Program-made: the position numbers and the translations under genes
Notes under the pieces: generated by a model
Database searches by the model: none
The model's input: only the letters and a program-made list of their open reading frames with translations
Told to the model about the DNA's origin: nothing
From: Hyalangium ruber
GTDB lineage: Bacteria > Myxococcota > Myxococcia > Myxococcales > Myxococcaceae
NCBI RefSeq assembly: GCF_034259325.1
Contig: NZ_JAXIVS010000002.1
Coordinates: 744,001-808,000, forward strand
Direction of reading: 5' to 3'
DNA length: 64,000 nucleotides
Part shown: positions 62,697 to 64,000 of the stretch, piece after piece
Numbering within the stretch: position 1 is the stretch's first letter
How the letters are laid out: every line of letters begins with the position of its first letter

Positions 62697-63173
62697 TCAG
62701 AAGCTGTCGCAGTGGCCCTTCAGCAGGGTGCGCGGACCGTTCATCGAGGCGGCATGATCCACCAGCCGGCGGCTGAGCCGGTCGCGTGCCTGCGCATCTT
62801 CCTCCGGGCGCTTGTCCGGGCGCGACCGGTACGCGGACGCCAGCTGGGCGTAGTGCTCGGAGAGGCTCTCCAACTGGGTGCGGTAGGAGTCCATCGCCAT
62901 GCGCAGCGAGGCGTCTCGAATCTCGAGGCCGCGCAGCTCCTCGGAGAGCTCGCGCAGCCGCCGCGCGTGCCGCGCACAGGCGTGCGGATCCAACACGTGG
63001 CGCGGCGCCTCCTCGGTGATGCGCTGCTCCTCCAGCACCCGCGTGTGGACGGTGGCGCAGAGATCCGAGCGCACGGTGCTGCAGGCGAGCACCCCACTGA
63101 GCAGCAGCGCGCCCAGACTCCCGAGTCGCGCGAGGACACTCCTTCGGCGAGACGACACGCCACGGCTCCGCAT
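62697..63173 (-). CDS. Putative lipoprotein with helical domain
   Basis: A 158-residue protein with ATG 63173. It has a strongly basic N-terminus (MRSRGVSSRRRSVLAR), a hydrophobic segment and a lipobox-like LSGVLAC. The mature part is mostly helical and heptad-rich (LRELSEELRGLEIRDASLRMAMDSYRTQLESL), with Cys residues near each end (SDLC, HACARH, GHCDSF). No family recognised. It is convergent with the DUF5916 gene. Confidence 0.75.
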   Translation of the reverse strand: MRSRGVSSRRRSVLARLGSLGALLLSGVLACSTVRSDLCATVHTRVLEEQRITEEAPRHVLDPHACARHARRLRELSEELRGLEIRDASLRMAMDSYRTQLESLSEHYAQLASAYRSRPDKRPEEDAQARDRLSRRLVDHAASMNGPRTLLKGHCDSF

Positions 63174-63332
63174 GGATATGGCTCCCCCAGCACCCCGCGG
63201 TCTCCTACGGGGCGCCCACGTGGCTACCGTAGGGAACTCCTGGCCGGGCTCCCATGACCTCCCAGGTCCAATCCGTAGCGGATTCACTTCCCGTGACGCG
63301 TGGTTGACACGAAAAGTCTGGAGGCCCCCGGG

Positions 63333-64000
63333 CTACTCCAGTGACGGCGCGGTGTCTCCCGGCATCAGCGCCTGCCGCGCCAGGGTCATGGGGAGCCCCA
63401 GCCGAAGCAGCCGGTCATGGAAGTCGCGCAGCGAGTAGGGCTGACCGAGCGCCTGCTGCCGGGCTCGGTAGTCCTCGCGCAGCTTGAGGATCTGCATGCG
63501 CCCCAGCGCGTAATAAAGGTAGGTGGGGTTGAAGGTGCCGCGCTGCACCTCGCGCAGCGCCGGGAAGGGCTCGAAGTAGGCGATCTCCGCGTAGCGTTTG
63601 GCCACCTGCTCCACCGGCTCGCCGAAGACATGGAGCGCCAGGGCCGCATGCCAGCGCGCGTGCCGCTGGAGCGCCCGCCGCAGCTGGCCGAGCCGGATGG
63701 CGGGGTCTCCTCCGCCCAGCCCCTCATCCACCATCATCTGCTCGGTGTAGTGCGCCCAGCCCTCCACCAGCGAGGCGGGGGTGAACACCTTGCGCACATC
63801 GGTGGGAATCTGGGCCTCGTACAAGAGCTGCACGAAGTGGCCCGGAATCGCCTCGTGGACGGTGATGCCCAGGAGCCCCGCGCGGCTGAAGTACGTGAGG
63901 TGCTGCGCCTTCTGCTCCGGCGTCCAGTCGGGCTCCACGTTGGTGATGTTGTAGTAGGCCTCGGTGGCGCGCTCTTCGAAGGGACCGGGCGAGTCCATGG
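63333..64000 (-). CDS. DUF885 metallopeptidase, 5' end beyond window
   Basis: The C-terminal 220-odd residues of a DUF885-family protein. It shows the zinc motif HEAIPGH (HExxxxH type), then [13 protein letters not shown], which supplies the third ligand Glu in EGWA, then a helical C-terminus ([23 protein letters not shown]). DUF885 proteins are usually exported peptidases of 550-620 residues, so about two thirds lies off the right edge. Its true start is not visible; the ATG at 63998 is internal. Confidence 0.9.
   Translation of the reverse strand, partial: MDSPGPFEERATEAYYNITNVEPDWTPEQKAQHLTYFSRAGLLGITVHEAIPGHFVQLLYEAQIPTDVRKVFTPASLVEGWAHYTEQMMVDEGLGGGDPAIRLGQLRRALQRHARWHAALALHVFGEPVEQVAKRYAEIAYFEPFPALREVQRGTFNPTYLYYALGRMQILKLREDYRARQQALGQPYSLRDFHDRLLRLGLPMTLARQALMPGDTAPSLE

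Overview
The window is GC-rich (coding GC3 very high) and its gene content is typical of a myxobacterium: many hybrid and multi-sensor histidine kinases, many lipoproteins, repeated fatty-acid/acyl-CoA genes, S8 peptidases and a DUF5916 outer-membrane protein. I infer suborder Cystobacterineae, probably an Archangium/Cystobacter-type organism. This rests on gene content and style, not on a search. I saw no rRNA, tRNA, CRISPR array, insertion sequence or prophage.

Layout. 1-9 kb holds a Cys-rich lipoprotein, an acyl-CoA dehydrogenase-like protein facing an AraC regulator, a lipoprotein metallo-beta-lactamase-fold hydrolase with a collagen-like linker, gyrB, a small membrane protein, a GNAT acetyltransferase and an orphan RelE-like protein. 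9.0-14.05 kb is a tight four-gene operon: a free-standing B12-binding protein carrying the Wx9EH light-sensor signature, an all-helical protein with an internal duplication, and two hybrid histidine kinases. An XRE regulator and a Cache-type chemoreceptor follow.

16.6-33.3 kb is a lipid, ester and acyl-CoA catabolism region. It encodes acyl-CoA ligases, 3-hydroxybutyrate dehydrogenase, an MHS-type transporter, a VAT-1-like reductase, two lipase/esterases and a FabG-like SDR. It also holds a six-gene operon (TetR, KAS III-like enzyme, ligase, lipoprotein, outer-membrane barrel, lipoprotein hydrolase). Four copies of one operator-like palindrome (TGAA-N6-TTCA with conserved flanks) lie before the TetR operon, the SDR, the reductase/lipase pair and the transporter, suggesting one dispersed regulon.

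33.3-39.5 kb holds a GntR regulator, a decayed NHL/SMP-30-like lipoprotein gene, and two leaderless subtilases with a small companion protein. 39.5-42.1 kb carries a divergent Lgt-family protein, a methyltransferase, a hydrolase and a rhodanese. 42.2-49.7 kb carries three large sensor kinases. 49.8-54.05 kb carries a VWA protein, a membrane coiled-coil protein and a solitary SecY-like protein with an N-terminal zinc ribbon and a C-terminal DUF2007-like domain.

56.4-62.7 kb carries a BlaI-type repressor whose promoter contains two matched operators, an M56 (BlaR1-like) metallopeptidase whose sensor region is made of 29-residue repeats, an exported protein built from the same repeats, and a DUF5916 outer-membrane protein. 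This looks like a signalling module in which the usual penicillin-sensing domain has been replaced. The window ends inside a DUF885 peptidase gene.
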